The notes: generated from the sequence alone by a model not told the origin. A DNA stretch of 64,000 nt from Calcarisporiella thermophila CBS 279.70 (GCF_041956535.1 NW_027192193.1:574235-638234); one strand, 5' to 3'. Numbered from the stretch's first letter, positions 9,971 through 21,139 are shown. Program-made: numbers and translations.

Positions 9971-10341
9971 GGTGCAATCCTCGATACGAATTTCTCGGAT
10001 TGGCCGTGAAGGGTCTACTTATCTCACATGAACTGTGGCAAATTTTCTTTCGCGAGCTTTATGGAACTCGGAAGTATAGACGAGAAACATGCCTGGCTTT
10101 GTGATATGAATCGATTGGGTAGAAATACGATACGAATGCCATTTTCTACCGATTGGGTAGAAAATATCTTTGTAGAGTGCATTGGTTTTTATCCGGGGCC
10201 ACCAAGATACACCGTCCGTAGATCCTTAATGCTTCCTTGAAACGTAAACATGTTTAAATTGCTAAGGGATGAAAATTTACATTTTTGGAAATGATTGCCC
10301 ATTTGGGATGATGGCCTTGGTTGGATATAAATATACAGGCC
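9971..10341. promoter_or_regulatory. shared divergent promoter of the sulfotransferase and P450 genes
   Basis: 371 bp separate the two start codons. It contains two copies of CGATTGGGTAGAAA (10112-10125 and 10150-10163), a palindrome around the second copy, and an A/T-rich TATAAATATA element at 10326-10335 oriented toward the P450. No coding region is supported. Confidence 0.6.
10112..10164. repeat. direct repeat plus inverted repeat in the shared promoter
   Basis: The 14-mer CGATTGGGTAGAAA occurs twice, 38 bp apart. The second copy sits in a perfect 8-bp inverted repeat, TTTTCTAC (10142-10149) and GTAGAAAA (10157-10164), around a 7-bp CGATTGG loop or spacer. The arrangement suggests a binding site for a dimeric regulator, with CGATTGG also resembling a CCAAT element in reverse (CCAATCG). 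Confidence 0.6.
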
Positions 10342-11886
10342 ATGGTGCCTTGGAAGTATCTCTTCACAACCTCCTTTTATCCCCACTCACTTTCCAACCA
10401 CGCGCCTATGCTGTTCTATGCCCTGAGTCTCTATGTGGGGGCTGCCGTAGTTTATGGGCTCAGCCGATGGGGCTTTCGGAAGCATTCTCCACGGCACCGG
10501 GAAGTTCCTCTTGTGAGGGGGTCATGGCCGATCGTAGGCCACGGCTACGAGTTCTCCAGAGACCCGTTGGGATTCATCCGCAAAGCATGTCGCAAGTATG
10601 GCAGGGTCTTCAAGATCCGCCTGTTTAGAAGGGAGATGGTGGTCGTCTGCGATAAAAGCTTGATCCACCCCTACTTCAGAATGAAGGAGGAGGACATGTC
10701 GCTTTACGACATCCTCGTGCAATTGGGCTTTGGCGATGCGTTCTCCGATGATGCCAGCATGTTTTACACTTTTATCCGAATCATGCAAGGCACCGTGGGA
10801 GTCAAGCCGGATGAGTTTGCTCCCAAGATCCTGGACGGGGCGCAGCGGATGGTGAGGAGGATGCGCGAGAGAGTAGGGGCGGGAGGCGCGGATGTCATCG
10901 AAGAGATGGTGCGGTTTATCTCCTCCACGAGTGCGATGTGCTTTCTTGCGGCGGAGCTCGACGAGCAGACGCTCGCATTACATCGAAAGTTTTCGGGACT
11001 GCTGAACAAGATCATCAGCCTAAGCTACTTTCTCCCCTCCAGGGCACTTCGTCCCATCTTCGTCCCTAGACTCTCCACCTATCGAAAGCTGATCACGAAG
11101 CGCTTCCTCCCCGAGATCCAAAAGTACCGTGCCGACCCCCAAAAGAGCGACTCCCTTCTGCTCAGGAAGGCGGTGGACTACGGCTCCGATGGAAAGGTTC
11201 TCACCGACCAGGATATCGGGGACCTGATCGTCTGTCTGCTCTACGTCAGCACCGAAAACACGGCATACGGGCTCTCGGAATCTCTCCTCGACCTTGCTCG
11301 CCACCCTGAGGTTTGGCATAGAGTTCGGGAAGAAAGCAAGGTTTTCACCAGGATATACCAGGACATTAGCGATGCGGAGCACATCTTTGATTCCAAGCTG
11401 ATCAAATCCTGCATTATGGAGTCTGCCCGCATGAACGCCCATCTCTTCTCCATCCATCGAAGGCCGGCGAAGCCACTCACCCTGGGGAGCTACTACGTCG
11501 GCCAAGTCGACTCCGTCGCCCTATGCACGTCGATGTTAATGGTGCACAACCAGGCCTCCGATTGCATTTTCCAACAGGCGCTTCAATACGATCCTTTTCG
11601 CTATCACGAACCGAGTCGTGACAAATATTCCTCGACCAATGTTATGACCTGGGGTGCGGGCGTGCACCTCTGCCCCGGGAAACAGTTCGCCCTTTACGAA
11701 ATCACCGCAGGAATAGCAATGATAGCAGCGAACTTTGAGGAACTAAGGGTCCAGCATGTCGGATCCCCTAACTACTTTTCCTCGTCCGCGTTTGCCTGGC
11801 GCCCGAGTCGTCTCGCCATGATCCCGACCAAAATCCACACTCCGACGGATCTCACATCACCAGCAGCGGAGAAGACTCAAGTATAG
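10342..11886 (+). CDS. cytochrome P450 monooxygenase (atypical I-helix)
   Basis: Intron-free, 514 aa from the first ATG at 10342. A TATA-like element only about 10 bp upstream makes the ATG at 10408 (MLFYALSLYVGAAVVYGL, a membrane anchor at the extreme N terminus) an equally plausible start. A Pro-rich hinge region follows (VPLVRGSWPIVGHG). The K-helix ExxR is ESAR, and the heme loop is TWGAGVHLCPGKQFALYEI with the Cys thiolate ligand; Trp replaces the usual Phe. The I-helix, where most P450s have AGxDT/AGxET, reads YVSTENTAYGL, so the proton-relay pair is altered. This recalls P450s of the CYP51/CYP7-8 kind, but the subfamily cannot be assigned. An ER-membrane monooxygenase is likely. It is divergent from the sulfotransferase. 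Confidence 0.88.
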   Translation: MVPWKYLFTTSFYPHSLSNHAPMLFYALSLYVGAAVVYGLSRWGFRKHSPRHREVPLVRGSWPIVGHGYEFSRDPLGFIRKACRKYGRVFKIRLFRREMVVVCDKSLIHPYFRMKEEDMSLYDILVQLGFGDAFSDDASMFYTFIRIMQGTVGVKPDEFAPKILDGAQRMVRRMRERVGAGGADVIEEMVRFISSTSAMCFLAAELDEQTLALHRKFSGLLNKIISLSYFLPSRALRPIFVPRLSTYRKLITKRFLPEIQKYRADPQKSDSLLLRKAVDYGSDGKVLTDQDIGDLIVCLLYVSTENTAYGLSESLLDLARHPEVWHRVREESKVFTRIYQDISDAEHIFDSKLIKSCIMESARMNAHLFSIHRRPAKPLTLGSYYVGQVDSVALCTSMLMVHNQASDCIFQQALQYDPFRYHEPSRDKYSSTNVMTWGAGVHLCPGKQFALYEITAGIAMIAANFEELRVQHVGSPNYFSSSAFAWRPSRLAMIPTKIHTPTDLTSPAAEKTQV

Positions 11887-12311
11887 AATATAATCACCCA
11901 ACTGGCTGCTTTTGTAAAATACGCTTTATTCACACCCTTTGGTTATAATATGCATGGGGATATGGGTGTGTGGCTAGATAATAAACAGTTTAAATCCGAG
12001 TAAAACATCGATCTAGGGGACAAAATAGAATAGAATCCAAAAAAAAAAATAGAATGAGCCATTTCACGAAATACCACACACGGAATTCGCGGTCAGCCAG
12101 GCCTCATCTAGCATAGTTTGGCGGTACATACAGGAGAGTGGGTGGTTAGAGGGTTTGGCGTTGACTGGGTAGTCACTTCTCGATAAAATAGGTGGTATAC
12201 CAGAAAGAACACAAAATAGAGGGGCATGTACAAGTTACAAATAGTTTTTGTGCGGTTGAGCGTGCATATATGCGTAGCAGTTAAATAATAATGGAGGAGG
12301 AAAGAGTACAG
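11887..12311. other. convergent intergenic region
   Basis: A/T-rich shared 3' flank between the P450 and the tail-anchored protein gene. Base composition drops sharply here relative to the left side. No gene is supported. Confidence 0.55.
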
Positions 12312-13241
12312 TTAAAATGCAACAATTGTCCAGAAAATGAATATCCCCAAGAGAGCGGCTATGGACGGACCTAACCAGTGGAAGCTGGGAAACACGTTAC
12401 ACGTTATAAACTTGCTGTCTCTCTATCCGAAAATAGGCACTCACTTTTCATGAATCCACCTTGACATTATTCCATTGCCCTCGGCATAGATGCGCTCGGA
12501 GCGTATCCAAGGCAAAATGACGGCTCTCCTCCTGCTCTCGCCCTGTCATTGAAAAAGGACGGTGTCAGGCACACAATTCCGGGGGAGGAGGGGGAGGGGG
12601 TGGAGCACAAATACACATACTCTTAGCTCGAGTTCCAGCTCCTCTTCCATCCGACACAGCTCCCTCAAGTCCTTTTCTTTGCGCGCTATCTGGTGCTGCA
12701 GCTCAGTGAGTTGTTTGTGCAATAGCGCAGTGGCTTCGTTAAGCTGATGCTGCTGTAGAAAATGAACAGGCATGGTCACTTTACATTCCTCTCTCATTAA
12801 TGTAATAGCCAAATTGTACCCTCTCGCGCAAGTCTCTTGAAATTTTAATTTTCTCCTCCAAGTCTCCTGCGCTTAGATTGGTTACCGCGTTTAAATCATC
12901 GACTGTTTGGGTCATTTCAACTCTAGGTGCAAAAATGAAAGCACATATTGTTCACATGGCATCCCATAATGACGAATGGAAACGTAAAGGGCTGAAATAT
13001 ACCTGTATTTTCCAACTTTTTCTAAGCACTGATTCAGGTGCCCTAGTTTATCCAAAAGCTAAAAGAGCGAGTTGCTTAGCATAACTCGAACGGTGCACAC
13101 AAGGCTGGTGGAAAGCTGCCATACCTCCTCAAGCCCATCTTCTGGATCGAGAGCATGTTCCATAAGCTTGGAATCCACGAGGGCATCCTTACGTTCTGAC
13201 ATGGCCTGATGTATCTCTATTAGGACAAAAAAGTTTGACAT
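12312..13241 (-). CDS. small tail-anchored coiled-coil protein, family not recognised
   Basis: Six minus-strand exons are proposed: 13125-13241, 13003-13058, 12820-12922, 12621-12752, 12445-12542 and 12312-12384 (192 aa), with good GT/AG sites and consistent phase throughout. Residues about 40-125 are heptad-like and charged (LLDKLGHLNQCLEKVG, then LHKQLTELQHQIARKEKDL), predicting coiled coil. The last exon encodes FHWLGPSIAALLGIFIFWTI and ends three residues later, a C-terminal membrane anchor with almost no lumenal tail. Such topology is seen in SNAREs, organelle tethers and KASH-like proteins, so a trafficking or organelle-tethering role is inferred. A kinetochore or other coiled-coil role would not explain the anchor. 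A second candidate start is Met at 13202. Only 93 bp separate its ATG from that of GPI2 on the other strand. Confidence 0.6.
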
Positions 13242-13334
13242 GTTCCGTAATTGACGAGTGGCTTATGTAGAGAGAAAAATTTAGAATATTAAAATTTCTG
13301 CGATAACTTGTCATCCGAGGGGGAAGTGGAACCA

Positions 13335-14696
13335 ATGTCGAAACAGAAAACGCATGCAACGGAGAATGGGACGGTCATATGTGAGTTCTGTGGTGCGAAA
13401 ATGTAAGGCTTTGAACTTTCATTGGAAGTGGTGAATTGTATATTAATGTTGATCCGTTTCATCTGCAGAGATGGTAAACGGGTATGATACTCTTCCGCCT
13501 CCCTTTTGTTAGACCCTAGCTAACTGGCCCATCGCCTCTCCAGCATTCATCGAATAAAAAGCCAACCACAAAATGGAGGAAACTTTTGTATGTAAAGCAG
13601 GATTACCCGGACAATTATGTGGATGCAACGTTTCTTGAGGAGCTCCAAAAAAACGGTAAGTTTCGCGTTGATGCCGTTCTATCCGTGGCTGCTGACAAGG
13701 CGGTTCACGTGCGTAGTCAATGTTCGAAATTATGATTATTGGACGGTGGTGGTCGAGTCCAACGTCGTCTCACAGCAAATTAGCAGCATCATGGTATTTG
13801 TTGCCGTGTTCAAATATCTTTATACTGCCAAGCTCTCGGCGCAGAGTCTGATATGGATAGGGTCCGCGCTATCAGCAGTAGGCTATGTGTTTTGGGATCT
13901 CAACATTGGCCGAGCAGACCCCACCTATATTTACAGAAGTAAACCTCTCTTTATTTTCGATTCCCATCTGGAATATAACTCATCCGAGCTTTTGTACACC
14001 AGGGAAAAAGACCGCCAAAGGCGCTATACTTTTTTTTGTAACTCTTCTTGGCCTCTCCCCCATCCTGAAAACCCTTACTAGTGCCACAAGTGATGACACT
14101 ATTTGGGCATTGACTGTATGCCTTTTCCTCGCCAACCTGCTGTTTCACGACTATAGCTCCGGCAATATCACGAACATTGGGTTTCCGGGCTCGGTCAGCA
14201 CGAATGCGGCCATTTTTGCATCGGTTTTGCTTGCATCGCGACTGACCTCGGACCTGGCGGTGTTTGCATTCATGGCCTTTGCAATTGAGTGGTTTGCCCT
14301 CTTCTCCATTTTCCGCAGGCTGGTGAAGGTTTGCCTCATTCTCTTCCGTTGGGCCACTGTTTATACTTCTCCTGACGTGATTTCCTCTCCTTGGGGCGTA
14401 TAGAATCTTTCATTAGTCGGCAACGTTATCCTGACGTTATTACTCTTCATTACTGCAACCGTTCTCTTCGCGACCATCTCGAGTGTTGTAGTAGTGCTGT
14501 ACGTTGCTGCAATTCTCTTCATTACCTTTGGGTGTCCTTTTTGGTTAATTCAGATACAAAAGTACAAAAAGTAAGTCTTCATAAATGAATTTCCTGTTGT
14601 GGCAGGCTAATCCAACTCTTTTAATTTTCACCGCGCTCTCTTAGCAAGATACACGGGCCTTGGGATGAAGCGCGTCCGAAAATTCTGCACAAATAA
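13335..14696 (+). CDS. GPI2: GPI2/PIG-C, subunit of the GPI-GlcNAc transferase
   Basis: Seven exons: 13335-13402, 13469-13481, 13544-13655, 13717-13938, 14003-14328, 14404-14570 and 14645-14696 (319 aa). The family block KWRKLLYVKQDYPDNYVDAT, followed by NVRNYDYWTVVVES, identifies PIG-C/Gpi2, a multi-spanning ER subunit of the enzyme that adds GlcNAc to phosphatidylinositol, the first step of GPI-anchor synthesis. About eight hydrophobic segments follow, and the C terminus IHGPWDEA matches the family. The N terminus contains CEFCGAK, a two-cysteine knuckle. Its junction uses a 13-nt microexon; an alternative donor (GTGAGT after codon 15) would remove the Cys pair. The presence of GPI synthesis fits the several GPI-anchored proteins in this window. 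Confidence 0.93.
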
Positions 14697-15002
14697 TTTT
14701 TTAGACTTTTCCTTTCCTTCCCATTCCTCTTGGCTGTTGTTATTTATTGAAGTTTTGTTATATACATCTTTCTACTACTGCCTTCACTCTTCACTGTGGC
14801 ACTAATCACAATTTCTTCCATTCGCATTTTTTTTTTTCTCGCTTGTTTTAATTTGCTTCAGGCCTTTAGGAGAAAATGAAGTCCTATCCTATTTTTGTGG
14901 CTTATTTCTGTGACGGTACTAGGTTGTTTACATTATAATTCCCTTCTCGGAAGGAAAATAAAACAAGACGGCGCTCTTTTCTCTGCTGTTTATTCCCACA
15001 TA
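14697..15002. other. short intergenic region GPI2-MAK16
   Basis: About 300 bp, A/T rich with T-tracts, holding the 3' flank of GPI2 and the promoter of MAK16. No other element was recognised. Confidence 0.5.
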
Positions 15003-16272
15003 ATGAATAACGACGAAGTCATTTGGCAGATCATTAACCAGCAATTCTGCTCATACAAAGTCAAGTAGGCCATCGGATCTCTATCTGCTTTTTCATGAGG
15101 TTGGGCTTACATGTTTGCTTGTTGTGGATAGAACACAGACTCAGAACTTTTGTCGAAATGAATACAACGTTACCGGTCTCTGCAACCGGCAATCGTGCCC
15201 ATTAGCCAACAGTCGATACGCCACCGTACGTGAGGTAGAAGGTATGTCTAGGATGCTGGGATGGCTTATCGATGATTCGATGTGACAATACCGCCTAATA
15301 TTTATTCTCCATTTCCCCACCCTCCTCAGGTGTGGCGTACCTCTACATCAAAACTGCTGAGCGCGCTCACAGCCCACGCAATCTCTGGGAGCGCATCAAG
15401 CTTTCCAAGAACTACGCCCAGGCACTCGAGCAAATCGACAAGCATCTCGTGTACTGGCCCAACTTTATCGTTCACAAATGTAAGCAGCGTCTTACCAAGA
15501 TCACACAATATCTCATCCGCATGCGGAGGCTGAAGTTGAAGGAAAAGTGAGTATTTGTTGGATGAATACGCCACCAATCACCTCTAATTTCCACTTGATC
15601 CTTTGCATAGGGCAAAACTGATTCCCATCAAGAAGAAGACCGAAAGGCGGGAAGCCCGCCGTGAACAGAAGGCGGAGGCTGCTGCACGCCTTGAGAAGGC
15701 CATTGAAAAAGAGCTGCTCGATCGCCTTAAGAGCAAAGCTTATGGAGATCAGCCATTGAATGTGAATGAGGACGTATGGCGCCAAGTCTTGGAAAACGAG
15801 CAGCTCGAGGCTGAAAGCGACGTAACGGACGAGGATGAGGAGGAGGAGCTCGAAGAGGAGGAGATGGAGGGTGAAGAGGAGTGGGAAGATGGTGAGGAGG
15901 TGAGTGAGTTTGTGGAGGGTGACAGTGAGGATGAGGAGGACATTGAGGATATCTACGAGTACGAGGAGAATGGAGACTTATTCGAGGGGATGGACGAGGT
16001 CACAACTATGGATGATGGCGATCTGGAAAATGGCATGGCATCCGATTCAGAGGAGGAGCAAGAGACAGGGGCAAGCAAGCGGAAGAGGGTGGAGAAGAGC
16101 AAAAAGCCGGCCAACACAAAACGGAAAAAGCGTAAGTGTTCACTTCACCTTGCTTCCCTCTCTACAGCGGCTGTTGACACTTTGGTTTTGCTCTGCAGGT
16201 GGCCCAAGAGTCGAGGTGGAATACGAGATGGAGGAGGAAAGCCAGCCGAATCGACAGGAGGTGGCCTGGTGA
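15003..16272 (+). CDS. MAK16: MAK16, 60S ribosomal subunit biogenesis factor
   Basis: Exons are 15003-15064, 15132-15241, 15330-15546, 15611-16131 and 16199-16272 (327 aa). The N terminus [20 protein letters not shown] and the [20 protein letters not shown] block are diagnostic of MAK16, a nucleolar protein of early pre-60S particles with a four-Cys zinc/Fe-S-like site. [18 protein letters not shown] and [16 protein letters not shown] follow as in yeast. The C-terminal third is acidic (long E/D runs) and then basic ([16 protein letters not shown]), as in other MAK16 proteins. All splice junctions preserve conserved residues. Length is normal for the family. Confidence 0.96.
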
Positions 16273-16736
16273 GCTTAGGATGCAAGTTGTTCACTTCGCC
16301 AATACTATTTCTTTCCTCTCTCGTTACCTCTGCGCTTTATATCTCCTTTATTTCCCACCATCCTCTCTCCTCCCCCTCCCCCTCCTCTTTCTGGACTGTA
16401 AACAAAAAGAAAAAATCAAACCTTTTTTATTTTGCAAATATAATATACAATAATGATAGATTTTATTGCGACGCCTCTAATGTAGCTAGAGGTCAAAAAC
16501 TTTGGCTGAAATCGTTCCCCTTTGGATATAGTTGAATATATTGCGGGTCTTGGAAATCATTAGAAACAAACACAATCTTTATTTAATCTGGGTTATAATA
16601 CATCTAGTATCAACAATAGGGGGGAAAGAAAACACAGGATATAAAATGTAAAGGATAGAATAAGGGAGTAACAATAGAGAACAAGATAAAAAAAAAGCTA
16701 TCAAATTTTCCTTAAGAAACTGCACAAGATCTGGAC
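16273..16736. other. convergent intergenic region
   Basis: A/T-rich shared 3' flank of MAK16 and the IQGAP gene, with a CT-rich start and A-rich end. No gene is supported. Confidence 0.55.
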
Positions 16737-19700
16737 TTAGACAAAAAATTTACGATTGATTAGGAAGAGTAACAGGTTGACATTAACCTTGGCCGCACCA
16801 TCAAACATCGTCACCGTCTGCACATTATTGAATTGGCACTGTAGCATGTCCTCGAGCCTCAATTCGACCACGCCACCCGTGATGCCCAGCCCAGCGAAGG
16901 CCGCCTCTACGCGGAACACCCCTATCTCATCCGAAGATATGGTGAGCATAATGCGCTCGAATTGCCGGGGAGAAACCCCTTCAATCTCGAGGAGGACGCC
17001 CCTTGCATGCAATTTTGCCGCCGAGTATTTGTACGAGCCAAAACGGGGCACGCGGCCTTGGCGCTGTAGTTCCCGGAGGTGGAAATATTGACGGGTGAAA
17101 GGCAGCACGAGTCGGCTGCGTCGTCTATACACAAATGAATGGATGAATGAAGCGGGCCAACCTAAATGCTCTTTCAGAAAAATAAAGTTACCCTCGGCTG
17201 TTTTTCATATTCTCCATGCAGGTGTCAATATAGCTGTAATAGCTCTGTTTTTGGTCATCCAGGTAGCGTCGCTTTTCCTCCAGATTGGCTAGGGTCTGTT
17301 TCAGCACCTGCAGTTCGCGCCGACGCTGCATGCATCGTCGATGCTTGTTACGGATGTCGATGGCGATAGAATTCAGCATCTCTTGGTAGTTGTTTTCACG
17401 GTGAACCCGCCCCTCAGCCTCAAGGCGAAGAACGTTTTCAATCGTCTGCCGCTTCAGCATGGCAAAGCTTTCCGGAAGAGGTGAGGCGGAATTGGCGCGA
17501 TGCTGGCCCCTCTCCTGACGTATCAGTTCTGCATACGCGGTTTCATCCTCAGGGGTCACCGGACTAATTAGAATCTCGAGTAAATTTCTCCCCTTCTGCA
17601 CGCGGATCACCATCAGAACTTGGCTCTTTGTTTCAACAAAGAGACGTTTCAGCTCGGTGTCTGGATCTAATGAAGAAAGCCAAGATTAGTCATATTCATG
17701 AAAAAAAATGCAATGTAAACAAATACCTTGCACTTCACTAGAAAAGCGATCAGTAAGCGTCAGGCTAATGTCGCTTTGCTGCTGCACGGTTTCATCAACA
17801 ACGGGAACTTTTCCTAATTCCTTAAGGATAATGTTCAACGGGTCGTCTGGAAGCGGAGCAATTTCTTGGAGGTTATCGACGAGCATCCCGTGCATTGAGA
17901 AGATCTCCGCAGGCGAAATATAGAGTATAGGCTTTTGGGTCGTAGCATGATCAATATATTGGTCAATATGGAAATAGGCCTCGGCCGTCTTGGCTTGGGT
18001 CACTATGGAAACAAGGTGGTCAGTGTTTAAGCTGGATATATATTTAGTTTGCTCGACGCACCTGCTTGGAACCATTTGCTGAATTTCCCCGAAGAAAAGA
18101 TTACATAGCTATTTAAAGGAGCAACAAACTTATCCTCGCCCTCGCCGTCAGCAAATATTTTGCCTCTGGCAATTTGGTGAAGCATTTTTGCAATCTGGCC
18201 GAGGTTTTTGCGTTGCTGAGGATCTATCCTCCTCTCCACAACGTCAAACATTTCCGGGGCACTAGGGGGCAAAGCGGGCAAGATGAGAATTTTCCTTCTA
18301 CAAATTATTTGATATGCAGCACTTACACAATTGCAGGATTAATGTATCGATAATAGACAAAGTTTCCGATCACTTTCATCACCTCGGATTCGGGCTCATT
18401 GGGGAAATTCTCTGTAAGGGCGTCCTTGAGTTCACGGGCTATGATACGAATGCCATAGGGCATTTTATCAAGAGAATTGAGAATCGCATTCAAGAAATCC
18501 TCGGTGACGGTGCGCAATTGTTGAAGATCTATCAATCATAAAACGTTAGATGGAGCCGCAACCTATTTAGGATCCTGAGATACTTACGCTGGATAAATAT
18601 GGTTTTCGTTTCGGCATCGTTCAGCAACGCCTCTTCAGAGGTTAGATTCAACGGCCTCGATGTCGGACGGCCTGTACGCGACTCCTCGTTATTGATGCAT
18701 GCTTTGTATATTTCCAGAGGGTTCGTCTGGAGGTCAAGCATTTCATCATCGAGCACGCGATTGATAAGGGGCGAGAACAGTTCGCGGAGATATTTACGCT
18801 CTTTTGGACCCCTACAAGGAGCAGATTAAGTAGTGAGTACATGAGAGTGGGCGCGTTTCCCGTGTGCACTACAAACCGATAGTAATGGAGGACGAGCTTC
18901 AGAAACATAAAGTTGCCTCGCATAAATTCCTGGATGTTTTCGATCGACTTCAGCTCCTCTCTGATGCACGACTGAAGTAGTTTCAATAAAAGATATTCCT
19001 CACGGGTGTTCTGTGCATATCCGAACAGCGTCAACATGGTGGTCTCGACCGTCTTTTTAACACGATCGGACTGATTGAGCACAAAGAGTAGCCGACTTAA
19101 ATACTGCGGCTGGGTCTGGAGCAGATAAAAGAGCTGTTGGTAGAGCTCGAGACGACGACGGGACTCCTTGTCCATTCCTTTGAACGAGAAGCTATCCTGC
19201 GCAGATTTAGAAATGGCAATGGCCTGTGACATGCGACGGCACTGCTTCTTGGAGAGCTTGTACACTTCATCGATTGTGGCACGGTTTTTCACGAGCATGC
19301 CGATTTTAAGGTCGAGCTCGTTTAGATGGGAGTCCAACGAACGATTTTCACGAATAAGCCGAACAACCTTTTCACGACACGTCTCAATGGCTTAATATGG
19401 GAAACAGATGGTTAAGTATATGAATTCGTATCACTGGCATCACAACATAATTTACCCAGCTCCTCTTCAAAGTCCAGATTATTATCATTCAGAAGGTGGA
19501 CAAAACTTTTAATCGTGCTCACGGGCGGATTACTTCCGGTTGCTATTACAAAGAAGGCGCGTGAGAAACCTCGGATGACGAGCATGCAAACAAACTCAAA
19601 TAGTCACGTACTCAGCTGTCGATACGCATTCTCTGCCAACTTGGCCCGGAAAAGACTCTGAATCTTCACGATTTTAGCAACGTTGGCCTCGAAGTAATCG

Positions 19701-21139
19701 CGTTGCTGCGCAAACTTCTTGCGTGCTATAAGCCCGCGGACTCGTGATTGCAGGTTGATAATAACGGGCTCTGATGCTAGTAGTCCACGCAGCTTCCTTT
19801 CAAAATCACGTCGTGCCAAAACACCTCTCGAATGCGCCTGAAGTGCAATGATGAATGGCTCTAGCTGCCGGTGTAGTGTACGACGATTTAAGAATGATTG
19901 CCGTTCAAGCCAACGTCGGACATGCGCTTGGCAATGGACCACCTGCCGCTCGTGCTTAGACCAGTATACAGCGAGCTCCTCTTCCTTCGAGAGCTCAGGT
20001 TCCGGCGTGTTCGGCTCTGGAGTCTCATACTCCTCGGAGTCGGTATCCTCGCATGCATCATAACCAATGGCAGGCATTATCTCAGCAGAGTATTCTCGCA
20101 ACTCACGGGATAAGGCGGAACCGATGTTATCAAATCTGGGCATGACAATACCTTGCACTAGAAGTCCCTGCTGAGTTGCATGAATTTCTTCCTCTACAAT
20201 AGTGGAGAGGAGATGTGAATTATTTTTTTCTGTCAAGGAACTATAGCATATCAGTGTATAAGTTTACCCGTGAATTCCAACTGTCCCACCAGATTGTTCA
20301 CGCATGGTGCGAGGCCTCGACGACTTAGCAGGTAACTTAGCGCATGGATACAATATATAACCCTCGGGATATTCTTTTTCTCATACAAGTCTGTGAGCTC
20401 GAACCAGAAATACTAAAAAAAAATATTTATACATCGTAAGGTTGCTCCGTGATGTATGGGTCAACCAATGTCAGGTAAATCGGAATACTTACTGAAGGTA
20501 GCTCAACCTTACGGATGGCTTCAAGAAATGCATTAATATTATCCGAGTGACGAAATTGGAGCTTGGACGACTGTGGGGGGTAATGGTTGAAGAAAGTGGG
20601 TAAGAGTAAACATTTAAGCTTAATGAACTTAGAGGATTTCACCTTGAAGATACGCCGAACACAGCCAGGTGCAAACCAGCGTGCCAATTTTGCAAGAATG
20701 ATACCATTACGCAGAGCCTCCTCCAACTCTACGATTGGCGCAATTTCCTCATTTAAACAGTCCTCTATCCACCTGGTATGGTGAAACAGTGAAGTAGCCC
20801 ATTAGAGGAGTATAAGAATTGGACACAGGGTCTAGTTTTCTCACTTACTCTTTTGCTTCCCCAATATGACATAGATACTCGTACGCCTGTAAATACTTGC
20901 GCTGCCTCTCCATCCAATTTCGCGAATTATCCTTTTGCAGCCGAATCCGGCCCCTTAGCCCTATTAATAGTAAACCAATGATATAAGAGAAAGCTCATGT
21001 TTAGTTCTTAATCAAGAGGAAACAAACCAGCAACATCCTCAGCGCCTTCAGTGATTGTCGGAATATTCAGGTCAGAAAGATCCTCCTTTGTCGATAGCGA
21101 GGAGAGGCGCTGGAGCGGTAGAGAAACTCTGCTAACCAT
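16737..21139 (-). CDS. IQG1: IQGAP-family protein (Iqg1/Rng2-like): CH, IQ, RasGAP-like and RasGAP-C domains
   Basis: Fourteen minus-strand exons (1186 aa): 21028-21139, 20849-20960, 20643-20772, 20493-20570, 20268-20412, 19612-20229, 19456-19542, 18877-19390, 18588-18811, 18327-18528, 18062-18261, 17727-18002, 17192-17666 and 16737-17124. An N-terminal calponin-homology domain (about 50-185; LEEALRNGIILAKLARWFAP) binds actin. Four IQ motifs lie at about 270-395 (such as IIALQAHSRGVLARRDF and IVKIQSLFRAKLAENAY) for calmodulin or myosin light chain. A RasGAP-related domain follows (TREEYLLLKLLQ, GNFVYYRYINPAIV), which in IQGAPs binds Rho-family GTPases without stimulating hydrolysis. The C-terminal RasGAP-C domain occupies about 900-1186. 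IQGAPs build the contractile ring for cytokinesis. WW and long coiled-coil regions of animal IQGAPs are absent, as in yeasts. Confidence 0.95.

Noticed and set aside
12441-12542. Alternative frame of the penultimate exon of the coiled-coil gene (ending at 12448 with a TGA)
   Set aside because: It needs a poor donor/acceptor pair, whereas the chosen phase uses GTATGT and GTGAGT sites and continues into a membrane-anchor exon.
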